Shown here: positions 33,031 through 43,300 of the stretch, piece by piece
How positions within the stretch are numbered: position 1 is the stretch's first letter
Layout: every line of letters begins with the position of its first letter
NCBI GenBank assembly: GCA_938003835.1
Contig: CALKXJ010000002.1
Location: 295,634-359,633 of the forward strand
DNA length: 64,000 nucleotides
DNA from: an uncultured Bryobacteraceae bacterium
Lineage (GTDB): Bacteria > Acidobacteriota > Terriglobia > Bryobacterales > Bryobacteraceae
Direction of reading: 5' to 3'
Made by a program: the position numbers and the translations under genes
Notes under the pieces: generated by a model
Told to the model about the DNA's origin: nothing
The model's database searches: none
The model's input: the letters and a program-made list of their open reading frames with translations, nothing else

Positions 33031-33864
33031 ATGGAGGTGAGTCGGAGAGAGATGCTGAGTTCGATTCCGGGAGCGCTGATGGCCCAGGCCGGCCCTCAGC
33101 CAACGCGCTATGTGCGCTACGAGCACCGAGGCGCGATCTCCTACGGGGTGCTCGAGGGCGAAGCGGTGCGGCGGCTGAGCGGAGATCTGTTCGGGGCGCA
33201 CCAGATCACCTCGGAGACGCACAAGCTGAGCGAGGTGAAGCTCCTCTATCCCTGCCAGCCGCCCAAGGTCTTCGCCGTGGGAGGCAACTACAAGAGCCAT
33301 CTGGAGGGGCGCCCGGCGCCGAAACGCCCGGAGATCTTCTATAAACCCACGACCTCGCTGCAACACCCGGGCGAACCGATCGTCCTTCCGGCCGACGCCC
33401 GCAACGTCCACTACGAGGGCGAGCTGGTGGTGGTGATCGGCAAGCGGCTCAAGCGGGCCTCGGAAGCCGAAGCGCGCGAAGGGATCTTCGGCTACACCTG
33501 CGGCAACGACGTGAGCGAACGGGACTGGCAGAACGGCCCGGACAAGGATATGCAATGGTGGCGCGCCAAGGGCGCGGACACCTTCGGGCCGATGGGCCCG
33601 GCGATTGCGCGGGGGCTGGATCTGGGCACGGCGCGGCTGCGGACGCGGTTGAACGGCAAGGTGGTGCAGGAGCAGCTCGTTTCGGACCTGTTGTTCGGCC
33701 CGGTGGCGATCGTGAGCTGGATCAGCCGCTACGTGACGCTCGAGCCGGGCGACGTGATCTTCACCGGCACGCCGGGAACGACCGCGGCGATGAAGCCGGG
33801 TGACGTGGTCGAGGTCGAGATCGACGGCATCGGCGTTCTGCGCAATCCGGTCCGCGCCGCTTGA
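33031..33864 (+). CDS. Fumarylacetoacetate hydrolase family protein
   Basis: A 277-residue FAH-fold enzyme. The metal-binding signature is present: AVGGNYKSHLEGRP, HYEGELVVVIGKRL (Glu-x-Glu, about 128), GYTCGNDVSERDWQ (Asp, about 158), FGPMGP and FTGTPG (about 250). The N-terminus SRREMLSSIPGALMAQA looks like a degenerate Tat/Sec signal, so it may also be exported. FAH relatives split ketodeoxy sugar acids and 2,4-diketo acids; divergence from an enolase-superfamily dehydratase makes that role likely. The ATG at 33031 has GGAGG six bases upstream. It converges on the AbgT gene. Confidence 0.87.
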   Translation: MEVSRREMLSSIPGALMAQAGPQPTRYVRYEHRGAISYGVLEGEAVRRLSGDLFGAHQITSETHKLSEVKLLYPCQPPKVFAVGGNYKSHLEGRPAPKRPEIFYKPTTSLQHPGEPIVLPADARNVHYEGELVVVIGKRLKRASEAEAREGIFGYTCGNDVSERDWQNGPDKDMQWWRAKGADTFGPMGPAIARGLDLGTARLRTRLNGKVVQEQLVSDLLFGPVAIVSWISRYVTLEPGDVIFTGTPGTTAAMKPGDVVEVEIDGIGVLRNPVRAA

Positions 33865-33871
33865 ACTCCGC

Positions 33872-35392
33872 TCAGCGGGCCAGATACAGCCCGGCGCCCG
33901 GACCGACTGGCAGGCCGAGGAGCATCCAGGCGATGAGCAGCGCCACCCAGACGGCGAAGAAGGCCACCGAGTAGGGCAGCATGAGCGAGACCACCGTGCC
34001 AATGCCCGCGCCCTTCTTCCAGCGGTCGACGAAGCTGATGATGAGGGCGAAGTAGGACATCATGGGCGAGACGATGTTGGTGACGCTGTCGCCGATGCGG
34101 TAGGCCGCCTGGGTGAACTCCGGCGTGTAGCCGAGCAGCATGAACAGGGGAACGAAGACCGGCGCCAGGATGGCCCACTTGGCCGAAGCGCTGCCCATGA
34201 ACAGGTTGAGGAAAGCGGCCACAATCACCAGACCCACCATGAGCGAGACGCCGCCGAGACCGAGGGCTTTGAGCGCCGCGGCGCCCTCGATGGCCACGAT
34301 CAGGCCGAGATTGCTCCAGTTGAACAAGGCCACGAACTGAGCGGCGAAGAAGACCAGCACCATGTAGCCGCCCAGGGTCTCGAGCGACTTGCCCATCGCC
34401 TTCACCAGTTGCGCGTCGTTGCGGATGGTGCCCGCGCCGAGCCCGTAGGCGCCGCCGAGGATGACCCCGCCCAGGAAGATGAACGCGACGATGCCGGCCA
34501 GAAACGGCGAGTGCAGCAGGCTCCCCGTATCCGGGTTCCGGAGGAAGCCATCGGCCGGAAAGGTGCCCCAGGCGAGCAGCAGAGCGAAGAGAACCGAGGC
34601 GGCGAGTGCGAAGCGAAGGCCGCGGCGCTCGGAGGCGTCAAGCGTCGATATCGCCTCGGGCGACCCTTCCGAGTAGTGTCCCAGCCTGGGCGCCACGATG
34701 CGCTCCGTCACCCACGTTCCGGCGAAAGTCACAAGAAAGGTGGAGACCGCCATGAAGTAGTAGTTGCACGCCGGGCTGACTCGGTACGTGGGATCGATGA
34801 TGTGGGCCGCCTCTTCGGTGAGCCCGGCGAGCAGCGGGTCGATGGTGCCGAGCAGCAGGTTGGCCGAATAACCGCCCGAGACGCCGGCGAAAGCGGCCGC
34901 CAGGCCGGCCAGCGGATGCCGGCCGATGCCCGCGAAGATCGTCGCCGCCAGCGGCACCAGCAACACGTAGCCGATCTCGGAGGCGGTATTGGAGAGCACG
35001 CCGGCCAGCACGATGGCGAAGGTGAGCAGGCGGCGGGGCGCCGAGGTGACCAGGAGCTTCAGGCAGGCGCCGATGAGCCCGCTCGCCTCGGCGACGCCGA
35101 TGCCAAGCATGGCGACCAGCACCGTGCCGAGCGGGGCGAAACCGGTGAAATTCGTGACCAGCGACGTGAGGATGCGGTGCAGGCCGGCGAGCGACAGGAG
35201 GTTGACCGCCTCGATGGTGCGGCCCGTTCCGGGGTGGGTGACGGAGAGGCCGAGCCGGGCGGCAAGCGCGGAGACGAGAATCACCCCGACGGCGAGCAGG
35301 AAGAACAGCGTCGCCGGGTGCGGCAGGGCGTTGCCTGCCCGCTCGATGGCGGCCAGGAGACGTTCCAGACGGGGCCGTGCCGCACGAACCAT
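33872..35392 (-). CDS. AbgT family transporter
   Basis: A 506-residue inner membrane protein with about 11-13 hydrophobic segments. Characteristic blocks are [13 protein letters not shown] (about 21-33), [20 protein letters not shown] (about 165), [17 protein letters not shown] (about 426) and [16 protein letters not shown] (about 446). The family was described for p-aminobenzoyl-glutamate uptake in E. coli and for drug or metabolite efflux in others. It has no linked AbgA/AbgB hydrolase. It diverges from the methyltransferase across 58 bases. Confidence 0.9.
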   Translation of the reverse strand: MVRAARPRLERLLAAIERAGNALPHPATLFFLLAVGVILVSALAARLGLSVTHPGTGRTIEAVNLLSLAGLHRILTSLVTNFTGFAPLGTVLVAMLGIGVAEASGLIGACLKLLVTSAPRRLLTFAIVLAGVLSNTASEIGYVLLVPLAATIFAGIGRHPLAGLAAAFAGVSGGYSANLLLGTIDPLLAGLTEEAAHIIDPTYRVSPACNYYFMAVSTFLVTFAGTWVTERIVAPRLGHYSEGSPEAISTLDASERRGLRFALAASVLFALLLAWGTFPADGFLRNPDTGSLLHSPFLAGIVAFIFLGGVILGGAYGLGAGTIRNDAQLVKAMGKSLETLGGYMVLVFFAAQFVALFNWSNLGLIVAIEGAAALKALGLGGVSLMVGLVIVAAFLNLFMGSASAKWAILAPVFVPLFMLLGYTPEFTQAAYRIGDSVTNIVSPMMSYFALIISFVDRWKKGAGIGTVVSLMLPYSVAFFAVWVALLIAWMLLGLPVGPGAGLYLAR

Positions 35393-35450
35393 GGAATGAC
35401 AGGGTAGCAGACCCGCCGGGCGGCGCCCGCCGTATCATAGGCAAGGAGAG

Positions 35451-36269
35451 ATGGCAGAGCCTTTGACGCCCGAGCAGCAACTCGAGCGGATGCGGCGGGA
35501 CTGGGACGAGCGCGCCCGGGCCAACGCCCGCTACTTCGTCAACACGGCGCGCGAGGACTGGACCGACGAGGAGTTCTTCGCCTCCGGCGAGCGGACGGTG
35601 GACACCTACATCCGCAACGACATGATCAACATCTGCCAGGGGCGCGATCCGCGCCGCATGAAGGTGCTCGAGATCGGCTGCGGCGCCGGGCGGGTGACGC
35701 GCGCTCTGGCGCGCCTGTTCGGCGAGGTCTACGCGGTGGACATCAGCGCCGAGATGGTGCGGCTGGCGCGCCAGGCCTGCGCCGATCTCGGTAACGTGCA
35801 CATCGAGCAGAACAACGGCCGGGACCTGGCCTGCCTGGGGCCGATCCAGGTGGACTTTGCCTTCTCCACCATCGTCTTCCAGCACATTCCGAACAAGGAG
35901 ATCATCGAAAGCTACATCCGCGAGGTCCACCGGCTGCTGCGGCCGCGGGGGCTATTCAAGTTCCAGGTCCAGGGCGCCGAGCTCGTCGAAGAGGGCGGCT
36001 ACGACACCTGGCTGGGCGTGCCGATCTCCGAGGAGGAGGCCATCGAGATGGCCTTGCGCAACGGCTTCGAACCGCGTTACCGCCACGGCGCCGGCACGCA
36101 GGACTTCTGGCTGTGGTACTTCAAGCGCAGCCGCGCGCGCCAGCTCACCATCTATTACGCCCGCAGGAGCCGCCGCAAACTCGCCGCGAGGTGGCGGGGG
36201 CTGCGCGCCAGGTTCGCTAGCGGACGAGAAACGGCCAGTGCGGCGCCAGGTGATAGCCGAACCGGGTGA
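35451..36269 (+). CDS. SAM-dependent class I methyltransferase
   Basis: A 272-residue protein with a Rossmann-type methyltransferase core. LEIGCGAGRVTRALA (about 75-89) is motif I and YAVDISAEMVRLAR (about 95) motif II; FSTIVFQHI and LRPRGLFKFQ follow. An N-terminal helical segment (EQQLERMRRDWDERARANARYF) resembles those found in ubiquinone/menaquinone-type or sugar-modifying methyltransferases. TATCAT at about 35434 and GGAGAG before the ATG are good expression signals. The last 53 bases overlap the end of tatC on the other strand. The acceptor is unknown. Confidence 0.82.
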   Translation: MAEPLTPEQQLERMRRDWDERARANARYFVNTAREDWTDEEFFASGERTVDTYIRNDMINICQGRDPRRMKVLEIGCGAGRVTRALARLFGEVYAVDISAEMVRLARQACADLGNVHIEQNNGRDLACLGPIQVDFAFSTIVFQHIPNKEIIESYIREVHRLLRPRGLFKFQVQGAELVEEGGYDTWLGVPISEEEAIEMALRNGFEPRYRHGAGTQDFWLWYFKRSRARQLTIYYARRSRRKLAARWRGLRARFASGRETASAAPGDSRTG

Positions 36270-37344
36270 CGGCCACGAAGATGGCGGCGGCAGCGACCAG
36301 CAGGAGGCCGCCCAGGATCATCCAGACCACCCTCCACGGGAAGCGGCGCCGGGCGCGGCGCAGCTCGAGCAGGTAGCCCGCAAAGATGCCGACGAAGTAC
36401 AGCAGGCACATCGGGACCGAGAACAGCATCAGGTTGACGACGTCGGGCGTCGGCGTCACGATCGCCGCCACGATGACGATGATCAGCACCGCATAGCGGG
36501 CGTTGCGCAGCAGGAAGCCCGGAGTGGTGATCCTGAGCAGGGTGAGGAAGAAGATGAGCACCGGGAGCTGGAAGACCAGCCCGATGCCGAGCGTCACATT
36601 GACGAACAGATCGAAATACTCGGTGATGGAGACCACCGGGGCGATGTTGATGTTGCGCCCGATGCCGAGCAGGAAAGTCAGGCCGAAGCGGAAGGCCACG
36701 AAGTAAGCGAAGAGCCCGCCCAGGATGAATAGCCCGGCCGAGAAGATGACGAACGGCGCCGCCCAGCGCCGCTCGCGCCGGTACAGGCCCGGCGCGATGA
36801 AGGCCCAGACCTGATAGAGCACCCAGGGGGAGGCCAGGAAGATCGCCGTCAGGATCGGCAACTTCACCCAGACCGTGGTGAAGGCCTCCATCGGTTTGAT
36901 CTGCGCCAGCTTCGTGTTCTCATAGCCCAGCCGGGTGAGCGCCTCGACCGCCGGCTCGCTGATGATCTTCCAGAGTTCGTCGGCAAAGATGATGCTGAAC
37001 AGAAAGGCGATGCCGACGCCGGCCAGCGCCTTCAGGATCCGGGAGCGCAGCTCTTCGAGATGCTCCAGGAAGGACATGCGGAGCATCTCCTCCTCTTCGT
37101 CCTCCTCGTCGGGTTCCTCGTCCTTGTCGCGGCCCTTGGCCGGTGGCGGGGCGGGGGGCGCGGGCGGGGGCGCTACCGTGGCGGGCGCGGCCGGAATCGT
37201 CGCCGTCTCTCCCTCGGCAGCCGATCCGGCGGTGCCGGGGCCATCTTCCGCGTATTGCGGAGAGGGATCCTCGGCAGGCCCCGAATCGTTGCTCGCGGTC
37301 TCGGAGGCGGTTGACGGACCCTGATTTTCCTCTTCCGAAATCAT
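36217..37344 (-). CDS. tatC: Twin-arginine translocase subunit TatC with acidic N-terminal extension
   Basis: Core subunit of the Tat pathway that recognises RR signal peptides. The six-helix core starts at MSFLEHLEELRSRILKAL (about 89) and includes FAYFVAFRFGLTFLL, PVLIFFLTLLRI and VTPTPDVVNLMLFSVP (about 306). The first roughly 88 residues are not usual: a Ser/Ala/Pro-rich stretch and then a run of Glu/Asp (DKDEEPDEEDEEEE). E. coli TatC is 258 residues, so this 375-residue protein is long because of that extension. I chose the ATG at 37344; a TTG at 37377 also exists. It follows tatA on the same strand by 77 bases. Confidence 0.9.
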   Translation of the reverse strand: MISEEENQGPSTASETASNDSGPAEDPSPQYAEDGPGTAGSAAEGETATIPAAPATVAPPPAPPAPPPAKGRDKDEEPDEEDEEEEMLRMSFLEHLEELRSRILKALAGVGIAFLFSIIFADELWKIISEPAVEALTRLGYENTKLAQIKPMEAFTTVWVKLPILTAIFLASPWVLYQVWAFIAPGLYRRERRWAAPFVIFSAGLFILGGLFAYFVAFRFGLTFLLGIGRNINIAPVVSITEYFDLFVNVTLGIGLVFQLPVLIFFLTLLRITTPGFLLRNARYAVLIIVIVAAIVTPTPDVVNLMLFSVPMCLLYFVGIFAGYLLELRRARRRFPWRVVWMILGGLLLVAAAAIFVAVTRFGYHLAPHWPFLVR

Positions 37345-37421
37345 GACTGATTCATGCGCGAGGCATGGCGGCCGCAATGGCCCGGAGGAGTCCGGGCGCC
37401 TTTGGCTGCGGCGAAACTGGC

Positions 37422-37895
37422 TCAGCTCGTCACAGCTTTGTCGTCCGGAGCCGGAGGAGCCGAGTCGGCCTCAGCCGCTTCAAGCTTCCCCGTCTCCCCG
37501 GTGACTTCGGCGCCTTCAGTTGCGGATGCGCTTACAGTGGACGGTTCGCCAGCGGACGTCGCGGGGGAGCCGGAAGAATCGGCAGCCTGGGTGGACGAGC
37601 CGCTGTAGGAGTCGTAGTTATAGCCGTAGTCGTAATCGTAGCCGTTGTAGCCGTAGTTGTAGCTCGAGGTGATCTCCTGGCTCACCTCGCGGGTGGTCTC
37701 CCGGATCTCCTGGCTTTCCCGCTCGATGGCGGCCATCTCCCGGCTCCAGGTGGCCTTGAGCTCGGCCGAGGCGCGGCGGAACTCACTCATCGCCTTGCCA
37801 AAGGTCTTGCCCAGTTCCGGCAGCTTCTTCGGCCCGAAGATGAGCAAGGCAAGGATGAAGATAAAGATCGTTTCCTGCCAGCCCAGCGGACCCAT
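37422..37895 (-). CDS. tatA: Twin-arginine translocase subunit TatA/B with Tyr-rich tail
   Basis: Pore-forming TatA/TatB-like protein. One N-terminal helix (ETIFIFILALLIFGP, about 8-22) is followed by the family's PKKLPELGKTFGKAMSEFR amphipathic helix. From about 79 to 97 nine of 19 residues are Tyr, alternating with Gly, Asn and Asp, and the tail beyond is Ser/Thr/Ala-rich. The total of 157 residues is nearer TatB than TatA in length, and no second tatA is present in the window. The ATG has AGGAGG eight bases upstream and a strong promoter. With tatC downstream this is the Tat operon of the region. Confidence 0.9.
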   Translation of the reverse strand: MGPLGWQETIFIFILALLIFGPKKLPELGKTFGKAMSEFRRASAELKATWSREMAAIERESQEIRETTREVSQEITSSYNYGYNGYDYDYGYNYDSYSGSSTQAADSSGSPATSAGEPSTVSASATEGAEVTGETGKLEAAEADSAPPAPDDKAVTS

Positions 37896-37927
37896 CGACC
37901 AAATCCTCCTAGCTTTCGGACACCTTC

Positions 37928-37956
37928 ATCATAGCGAGGGCGCAAGGCAGGGTCAA
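37928..37956 (-). promoter_or_regulatory. Promoter of tatA-tatC
   Basis: Minus strand TTGACC (37951-37956), 17 bases, TATGAT (37928-37933): a near-consensus sigma70 promoter with one mismatch in each hexamer. Confidence 0.7.
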
Positions 37957-37973
37957 CTTAACTCGCCGAGTGC

Positions 37974-40313
37974 TCACGGCTTCGTCGGGGTGCCGCCGCC
38001 GATGTAGCCGAGCGTGCGGAGGCGCTCCAGGGCTTTGGGGTCGAGCGTTGCCTCGCGGCCGCGGCCCACGAGCTTGCGAATCTCTTCCTGGGCCGCGATC
38101 CACTGGCGCACCTCACCCACGAGCCTGGAGGTCTCGGCGGGAAAGCGCGCGGCGAGGTTTTGGCGCTCGGCGGGGTCGGACGGCCGATCGTAAAGCTCGG
38201 TTTCGCGGAGGCCGGCGCGCTGCGCCTGGCTCCGGTGAATGAGCTTCCAGCGTTTGTCGAGGAGCATGAAGCTATCCGTAGCGTTCTCCGGCACGAAGCC
38301 GCGCGGGTTGGGGCGCGCGGGCTTGGAGGCGGCAACATAGCCTTTGCGGCGGAAGGGCTTTCCGCGCACGAGCGGCAGCAGGCTCTGGCCTTCGACGACG
38401 CCTTCGACCGGCAGCCGGAGCAGCTCGAGCAATGTCGGCACCAGATCGACCAGAGCCACGGGCTCGGAGAGCCGCGCCGGGCGCGGCAGAAGCTTCGGGT
38501 TCCACATGACCCATACGGCGTGGATCAGCTCGTGATAGAGCGAGTGGCCGTGCCCGGTGAAACCGTGATCCCAGAACTCCTCGCCATGATCGGAGACCAC
38601 CACCAGCAGCGTATCGTCGGCGATGTCAAGCTGCCTGAGCTTTTCGAACAGGGCCGCCAGGCTGGAGTCACAGAAAGCGATCTCGCCGTCATAGCGGTCG
38701 ATGGCCTGCCGAAGAAAGCGATCCGGATCCAGGCCGCGAGCCTTGACCGCTTCGCGCGTAAAGACCGCGCCGCCGCCGTACTGGCGCAGATCGTGCAGCG
38801 AGGAGTAGGTGCGGTCGAAGGCTTTCGTCTCGGCCGGGTTGGCCCACTTCTCCTCGAAGCCGGGCGGGGGGCGGTAGGGCGCGTGCGGATCTGTGGTGTG
38901 GGCGTAGAGAAAGAAGGGCGCCTCGCGGTGGCGTTCGAGCCAAGGGAAAAGCACGCGGTTGAGCGCGGCCGAGTCCGTGCCGCGGTCTGCCGCCTCGTTC
39001 CGGACCCGATGGATCACCGGGTACTCGAACAGGTAGTCGCAGCCGCGGTCCAGCCCGCTCACGCGGCCGGCAAACGGGTTGGTCACCGCGGCGGCGGTCA
39101 CATAGCCCGCCTGGCGCAGGCGCTCCGCCAAGGGACGGGCGCCGGGCGGAATTGTACCGGTCTCCGTGCGGATGTCGAGCGTCCAGGCGTGAAGCGAAGT
39201 GAGCAGCGACGGCACTGAGGCCTTGGTCCACGGGGCTTGCGCGTGGGCGTCATCGAATACAATGCCGGAGTCGCCGAGCGTCTTCAAAAACGGCGTGGTA
39301 TCACGGGCGTAGCCGTGGAGGCTGGTGTGGTCCGGCCGCAGCGAACAGATCAGATAGACGAGGATGTTCGGCTGGCGGGGGCGGCTCGAGGTGAGCAGGG
39401 GATTGGCCCAGAGCCCGACGGCGCCTGATTGCGAGGCGCCTGCTTCGAAGACAAGCCGCAACGACCGGCCGGCGAAGCGCGCCAGGTCGATGGTGCCGTC
39501 CTGCCAGTGCTCCGGATCGGAGATCGTCGCCGCCCAGAGCTCCTCGCCCGCCTCACCGGCCCGGATCCGGAAGTTCACCGGGACGCGCGCGGCGATGCCG
39601 GCGCCGAACTCAAGCTTTGCTCCCTCGGGGACCTTGACCTCATAGGTGAGCGTCGCCGGCGTATGGACATAGATGACGTTGCGGTACTCCTCCTGCTTGC
39701 CGAGCAACTGCCGGCCGACAGGCTTCTCGAAGACGGCGCGCCGGGGGATCAGCTCGATGTAGTCGATGGCCACCGGGGCGAACAGGTCATCGGTGGGCAT
39801 GATGGCCAGGGGATGGCCGAAGGTGGGCGTGGTGATGTCCAGATCGAAACGGTAGACGCGCCAGGCAAGCGGGGGGGCGAGCGGGCGCTTGTACTCGAAC
39901 GGGCCGATGCGGATCTTGATCTCGCGACCTCCCTCGGCGGCCATGCGGATGGCGACGGTCTCATAGAGGCTCCAATCCACGGAGGTCCCCTCCGGGTTGA
40001 GCACCACCGGGGTGGCGCCGTCGCCTTTGAGCACCATCTGGCCGGGCTGGCGAAAGCCCATGCGGCCGCGCAGAAGCCTCCAGGTGATGTTGGCGTCGGG
40101 GAAGTCCCAGCGGATGGGCGGCGCCAGCAGGGTGGAGCTGGTCTGGCTCGGCGCACTGACGGCGGCCTCCGCCAGGCGATCGTCGAAGCGGAAAGGAAAA
40201 TAGGGCTCGACCGCCGGCTTCGGCGGTTGCCTGTCAGTGCGGCAGCCGAGCCCGAGCGAGAGCAGAAGGGCGGCGGCGACCAGGAACCGCCGCCCGGATG
40301 GCGTCCGAGGCAT
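37974..40313 (-). CDS. Sulfatase-fold (alkaline phosphatase superfamily) lipoprotein with altered active site
   Basis: A 779-residue predicted lipoprotein (signal then lipobox LGLGC, about 20-24). The first half (about 30-310) is a beta-rich region; from NILVYLICSLRPDHTS (about 316) on it is a sulfatase-type domain. The usual metal-binding Asp of VxDxLRxDH is Cys here (ICSLRPDH). The nucleophile position reads PWTKASVPSLLTSL, with Thr where active sulfatases have Cys/Ser in CxPSR. Other ligands are intact: HTTDPHAPY, VVSDHGEEFWDHGFTGHG. It ends with a 10-kDa helical tail. It follows a TonB receptor by 39 bases and so may serve its substrate. It may be a Thr-dependent phosphotransferase or a binding protein. 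Confidence 0.75.
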   Translation of the reverse strand: MPRTPSGRRFLVAAALLLSLGLGCRTDRQPPKPAVEPYFPFRFDDRLAEAAVSAPSQTSSTLLAPPIRWDFPDANITWRLLRGRMGFRQPGQMVLKGDGATPVVLNPEGTSVDWSLYETVAIRMAAEGGREIKIRIGPFEYKRPLAPPLAWRVYRFDLDITTPTFGHPLAIMPTDDLFAPVAIDYIELIPRRAVFEKPVGRQLLGKQEEYRNVIYVHTPATLTYEVKVPEGAKLEFGAGIAARVPVNFRIRAGEAGEELWAATISDPEHWQDGTIDLARFAGRSLRLVFEAGASQSGAVGLWANPLLTSSRPRQPNILVYLICSLRPDHTSLHGYARDTTPFLKTLGDSGIVFDDAHAQAPWTKASVPSLLTSLHAWTLDIRTETGTIPPGARPLAERLRQAGYVTAAAVTNPFAGRVSGLDRGCDYLFEYPVIHRVRNEAADRGTDSAALNRVLFPWLERHREAPFFLYAHTTDPHAPYRPPPGFEEKWANPAETKAFDRTYSSLHDLRQYGGGAVFTREAVKARGLDPDRFLRQAIDRYDGEIAFCDSSLAALFEKLRQLDIADDTLLVVVSDHGEEFWDHGFTGHGHSLYHELIHAVWVMWNPKLLPRPARLSEPVALVDLVPTLLELLRLPVEGVVEGQSLLPLVRGKPFRRKGYVAASKPARPNPRGFVPENATDSFMLLDKRWKLIHRSQAQRAGLRETELYDRPSDPAERQNLAARFPAETSRLVGEVRQWIAAQEEIRKLVGRGREATLDPKALERLRTLGYIGGGTPTKP

Positions 40314-40352
40314 GCCGTTTATTGTTTCATGCCCGACCGGACGCCGCCCTCG

Positions 40353-43300
40353 CTAAAACTCGACACGGAGCGAAAACTGGATGATGCGCGGCGCGTTGGC
40401 CTGCCGGCTCAGATCCTGGAGTCCCGTGCTGGCGCTGGGGTTCACATCCACCGGGTGGTTGAACACGTTGAAGAAGTCCGCCGTGATGCGCGTGCGGACG
40501 CGCTCGGTGATCTGGAAGTTCTTGAACAGCGCCACGTCGGTGTTCCAGGAACCAGGACCGCGGAAGAAGTTCCGCGCGTTCCAGTTGAGCATGTCGGTGA
40601 TCGAGGTGTAGCGCACCGTGCCATTAGCCAGCACCATGGGGATGCGGTTGTCGTAGCGATCTCCAACCGGCCGCAGAACGCGCTGCGAGCGGTCGACCGG
40701 CACGAGAGCCTGAAGGGCCGCCTGGTCGACCTGGGTGGCCAGCCGGGGATCGAAATCGCCGCGGAACCACAGCCGCTGGCGCCGCCCGAAGATGTTCATC
40801 TCCAGGCGCTGATCGGCGGTCAGCGTCGGGTCGCCGAACAGGTAACGGCTTGCGTCGACGCCCATCCACATGCCGCTGCGCCAGTCGCCGATGAAGGCGA
40901 TCTGCCAGCCACCGATGAGATGGTTGACACCTCGCGAGACGCCGCCGCCGAAGGCCTTGCCCCGACCGAAAGGTAGATCCCAGATTCCGTTGAAGCGGAT
41001 CCGGTGCGCCGGTACTGCATCCGAGTTGGCGTAGCCGAGCTTGAGGCGCTCGGCCTCGGAGAGATTCGGCGCATTCAGGATGAGATGGTTTTCCGGGACC
41101 GCGAAGGCGCTCGAGGAGCCGCTCGAGTTGATCCCGCTGGCGCCGTAGTTGAATCCCCCGGTGTCGGTCGTGGTCATCACGCGCGAGAAGGTATAGAAGA
41201 ACTGGTAGGCCAAGCCGCTCGTGTACCGCCGCTCGATCTCGAGCTGGCCGGACTGGGAGTTCGAGTAGCCGTTGTGCCGCACCGGGGCATTGCAGCAGCC
41301 CGAGGTCCAGTTGGGATTGACGCGGCGCAGGTCCGGGTTGGCTGAGGCCTGGAGGCCCGTGCGGCGCTGGTAGTTGTATTCCGACTCGGGATCGTTCCAC
41401 CGCCAGCGCTGCTCCAGGTTGCTGCCGTGGTTGCCGATGTAGCTCAAGCGCAGGGCCGTCTCCTTCATCAGCTCGCGCTCGAAGGTGACGTTCCACTCCT
41501 GCATCTGGTTGTCGCTCCAGGTGCGGTGGTCCCAGGGCATCATCGGCTGCGCGCGGCTGGAGATGCCGACGATGCCGGTGATGTCGACCGTCGCTTTGCC
41601 GATGTAGTCGTCGGCGGCGGGCACGCGCGAGAGCGCGTAGTTGTCGATGCGGCCCTGTTTGTTCGACAGGTCGTTGGTGAAACGCAGATTGAGCGGCGGG
41701 TTCGTCCGCGAGCTCTGGAGAATCTGCGACAGCGGCATGGTCCAGTAGTATAGGCCGTAGCCGCCGCGAATGACCCAGCGGTCGCTCAAGCGGAAGGCGG
41801 CGCCCAGACGCGGCGCGAAGTTGTCGTTGTCGGCCGGCAGCAGGCCGCCGGGGAAGCCAGCCGAGTCGGCCGTCTTCCAGCTGAGCCCGCGGGCCGCCCA
41901 GGAGGCGAGCACGGAAGAAGGAATCCCGGGGATCTCCTCCATGCGGGTGCTGTGAGGCGTGATCACCTCCATCTTGCTGGCATAGTTGGCCAGATCGAGA
42001 TTCACCAGCCGGTCGAACTTCTCCTTGTAGACGGTCCACTTGTCCCAGCGCAGGCCGAGTTCGAGCGTCAGGCGCGGGCTGAGCTTCCAACTGTCGTGGA
42101 CATAGAGGCCGATCTCTTTCTGCTGGAAGTAGAAGTAGCCGCGGTTGTACTGGTTCGACAGGTAGGTGGGCAGGCCCAGCAGCAGGCCGGCAAAGCCCGA
42201 GCCGGTAAAGGAGACCCGTTGCTGCTCGCGCGGATCGTAGAGCGCCGTCCAGTCGCCGTAGAACTCATGGGAGCCTTGCGCCTGTTGGAGCTCGCGCACG
42301 TTGTTGTATTCCTGCCGCCCTTTGAAGCCCGCCTTGACGGTGTGCGTGCCCTTGATCCAGGTGACGTTGTTTTCGAGCTGGTAGGCCGTCAGGTGCTGAT
42401 TGTGGCGATTGTCGGCGTCCCAGCAGCCCCAATAAAAGAAGGGGCTCTCCGCGCAGATGGTGGGCCAGCCGGTGACGCCAAAGGGGTTCGGGAAGCCGAG
42501 CTTGTCGGCCCAGTTGGTGTCGTCGGCCAGAGTGCCGGTGCTGTTGGTGGAGCGGTTGGCCGATGCCTGGAACTCGTTGAGTAGGGTGGGCGAGAAGACG
42601 TGGTTCCACCGCGCAAAGGCCGAACGGAGCGTGGTATCCTGCCGGCCGGTGCCTCCGGCATCGCTCGAGCCTGGAGGCGGATAGCCGTAACGTCCCCCGT
42701 AGAGCCGGTAGGGTCGTCGAGCCTCGGTGTAGCGGCCTGAAAGGTTGTCCCGCTCCGAGAAGACGTGATCGCCCTTGAGGGTGAACGTATTGAGGTCGAG
42801 CGTCAGGGGATAGTAGGCCTCGAAGTTGGGCTCAAGCCACGGATTGCCCCCCGCGTTGGGCCCGGCCGGAAGAGCCGAGACGCCCTTCATCGTGGCGGCG
42901 ATCGGCGCGATCCGGCTGGACGGGATCCGATTGCCCGGAAACGGCCCTCTGGTGCCGGCCGGCTGCGTGGTCAGCGGATCGTAAATGGTGACGGGAACGT
43001 TGTCGGCGTCCACCATGGTGGAGAGGTCGCCGGCCCAGATGGCCTCCGAGGGCACCTGGGTGCGGGCAAAGCGAGACTCGCGCTGGCGGTGCCCTTCGTA
43101 AGCCGCGAACCAAAAGGTCCGGTTCCGGATGATAGGACCGCCCGCCGAGGCGCCGAACTCATTGCGGATGTACTGGGGCGGCTTTTCGAAAAAGTCTTCG
43201 CGCTGGCGGGCGCGCAGGCCACCGAAGTTGTTGCGGTGGGTCCAGAAGAGGCTGCCGTGGAGCTCGTTGGTGCCGCTCTTGGTCACCAGGGTCATGGTCG

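Noticed and set aside
40624..42090. Antisense-like frame of about 488 codons inside TonB receptor 1
   Set aside because: It is an alternative frame on the same strand as the receptor with Arg/Pro/Ala-rich composition, not a gene.
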